From Christensenellaceae bacterium (GTDB lineage: Bacteria > Bacillota > Clostridia > Christensenellales > UBA1750): DNA of 6,353 nucleotides. The notes beneath the pieces are model-generated. The model worked only from the letters and a program-made list of their open reading frames with translations, was not told the DNA's origin and searched no databases. The number at the start of each line of letters is the position of its first letter. Within the stretch, counting starts at the first letter, position 1. Shown one piece after another: positions 5,013-6,353 of this stretch. A program made the translations under genes and the position numbers. The stretch is from contig JAITTC010000087.1 in assembly GCA_031287285.1 (NCBI GenBank), positions 1 to 6,353 of the forward strand. Direction: 5' to 3'.

Positions 5013-6353
5013 TTAATTCCTGCTAAAGTTCGAATTGCCAAAGATGCGATCGTACTCCTCGCGGCCGATGAGCACCTGCCTGGGCTTGGAACCCTCAAAG
5101 CCCGAAATCAGCTTGCGCTTTTCCATCTCGTCCAGGAGCCTTCCAGCCCTTGCGTAGCCCACGCGGAAGCGCCTTTGCAGCATCGAGGCGGAGATCTGCC
5201 CGGAGTCGATGGCAAGCTCCACCGCCTGGGCGAGCAGATCGTCGCCGTCGTCGCCATCGTCATCGCCCATGCCCTTGGCGCCGCCCCCGTCCTCCTTTTC
5301 GATCGCCTCGATGAAGTCCGGGTCGTAATCCGGGCGGCTGCGCGCCTTGATGTACTCCACGAGGGTGGTAACCTCCTCGTCGGTGATGAAGGCGCCCTGC
5401 ACGCGGCGGGACTTGCCGTTGCCGGGCGCAAAGAGCATGTCGCCGCGGCCCAGGAGCTTATCGGCGCCCGCAACGTCTAAAATCGTGCGGCTGTCGACCT
5501 GGGAAGCCACGGCAAAGGCGATGCGCGCGGGAATATTGGCCTTGATGACGCCCGTGATGACGTTGACCGACGGCCTTTGCGTGGCGATGACGAGGTGGAT
5601 GCCGGCCGCGCGCGCGAGCTGCGCCAGGCGGCAGATGCGATCCTCCACGTCGCCTGACGCGACCATCATCAAATCCGCCAGCTCGTCGATCACCACCACG
5701 ATCTGCGGCAAAGGCTCGCCGCCCCGCTGCAGCGTGTGGCTGTTGTAGCCCTTTAGGTCGCGCGTCGATGTCTTGGCGAAGAGCTTATAGCGCTCGGTCA
5801 TCTCGGCCACGGCCCAGCCAAGCGCTCCGGCCGCTTTCTTTGGGTCGGTCACGACGGGAATCAAGAGATGGGGAATGCCGTTATAGACCGAAAGCTCCAC
5901 GACCTTGGGGTCGATGAGGATGAGCCGAACCTCCTCGGGCGTGGCTTTATAGAGGATGGACGCGATTAGGGAGTTGATGCACACGCTCTTGCCGGAGCCA
6001 GTCGCGCCCGCGATGAGCAGGTGCGGCATCCGGGCAAGATCCGCCACGATGGCTTCGCCGCTGATGTCTTTCCCCAGCGAAAAGGCGAGCTTGGAGGGGT
6101 GCTCGACGAAGTTCTTGCTCTCTAGCACCTCGCGGAGCGTCACCGTGTCGATGCTCGAATTCGCGATCTCGATGCCGATGGCAGCCTTCCCGGGGATCGG
6201 CGCCTCGATGCGCACGCCCACGGCCGCCATGTTCAGGGCGATATCGTCGGCCAGGCCCGTGATTCTGCTGACCTTCACGCCGCGCGCCGGCTGCAGCTCA
6301 TAGCGCGTGATGGCCGGGCCCTTGCTCACGTGCAAAACCTTGGCCTGTATGCC
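5013..6353 (-). CDS. ftsK: DNA translocase FtsK/SpoIIIE, C-terminal part (truncated by window edge)
   Basis: The frame is open to the right edge, leaving 446 visible residues; the membrane-anchored N-terminus is outside. The visible part starts in the alpha domain (SKGPAITRYELQPARGVKVSRI) and contains the RecA-like motor: Walker A GATGSGKS (116-123), Walker B VVVIDELADL (219-228) and the family signature IATQRPS (256-262). An acidic low-complexity linker (355-372, with GDDDGDDGDD) leads to the winged-helix gamma domain (about 374-430, QRRFRVGYARAGRLLDEME), which reads orienting sequences on DNA. The protein is a hexameric ATP-driven pump that moves chromosomal DNA through the septum at division, or into the forespore if this is a spore former. 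Without the N-terminus, FtsK and SpoIIIE cannot be told apart. A TTG at 6335 is internal, not a start. rimO follows after 43 nt. Confidence 0.95.
   Translation of the reverse strand, partial: GIQAKVLHVSKGPAITRYELQPARGVKVSRITGLADDIALNMAAVGVRIEAPIPGKAAIGIEIANSSIDTVTLREVLESKNFVEHPSKLAFSLGKDISGEAIVADLARMPHLLIAGATGSGKSVCINSLIASILYKATPEEVRLILIDPKVVELSVYNGIPHLLIPVVTDPKKAAGALGWAVAEMTERYKLFAKTSTRDLKGYNSHTLQRGGEPLPQIVVVIDELADLMMVASGDVEDRICRLAQLARAAGIHLVIATQRPSVNVITGVIKANIPARIAFAVASQVDSRTILDVAGADKLLGRGDMLFAPGNGKSRRVQGAFITDEEVTTLVEYIKARSRPDYDPDFIEAIEKEDGGGAKGMGDDDGDDGDDLLAQAVELAIDSGQISASMLQRRFRVGYARAGRLLDEMEKRKLISGFEGSKPRQVLIGREEYDRIFGNSNFSRN

Noticed and set aside
4767..5480. Plus-strand open frame (237 codons) across the rimO-ftsK junction
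   Set aside because: It is antisense to two well-supported genes and to the rimO ribosome binding site, with no protein family visible.
6333..6335. TTG as a start for the FtsK/SpoIIIE reading frame
   Set aside because: The frame continues upstream to the window edge with family-like residues (QAKVLHVSKGPA), so the TTG is internal.

Overview
The window carries a run of conserved housekeeping genes, all on the minus strand. In transcription order they are the C-terminal half of a DNA translocase (ftsK/spoIIIE, cut by the right edge), rimO, pgsA, cinA and recA. recA is closed by a strong intrinsic terminator. About 660 bases of gene-free, repeat-rich DNA follow to the left edge. The order ftsK/spoIIIE-rimO-pgsA-cinA-recA is familiar from Firmicutes (and, less exactly, some Actinobacteria). 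Strong AGGAGG ribosome binding sites, a TTG start, a Firmicutes-like PgsA N-terminus and GC-rich coding DNA suggest a GC-rich member of the Clostridia. That placement is inference; the sequence does not name a species.

Layout: 1-~490 is a degenerate tandem array of a palindromic element of about 105 nt alternating with a shared spacer. 535-583 has two GC-rich palindromes, and 600-658 shows nothing I can name. 659-699 is the recA terminator, which also looks usable in the opposite direction. recA is 731-1831, cinA 1875-3110, pgsA 3117-3662, rimO 3659-4969 (TTG start), and the FtsK/SpoIIIE part 5013-6353. Gene gaps are 43 nt (ftsK-rimO), a 4-nt ATGA overlap (rimO-pgsA), 6 nt (pgsA-cinA) and 43 nt (cinA-recA), so one transcript from ftsK through recA is plausible. 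Each 43-nt gap contains a small hairpin just before the next ribosome binding site; the one before recA is a perfect 8-bp inverted repeat.

The genes serve different core tasks: chromosome translocation, ribosomal protein S12 methylthiolation, acidic phospholipid synthesis, pyridine-nucleotide clean-up, and homologous recombination/SOS control. They are a conserved neighbourhood rather than one pathway. I see no convincing new multi-gene system here. The least explained parts are the palindromic tandem array downstream of recA and the inverted repeat in the recA leader.
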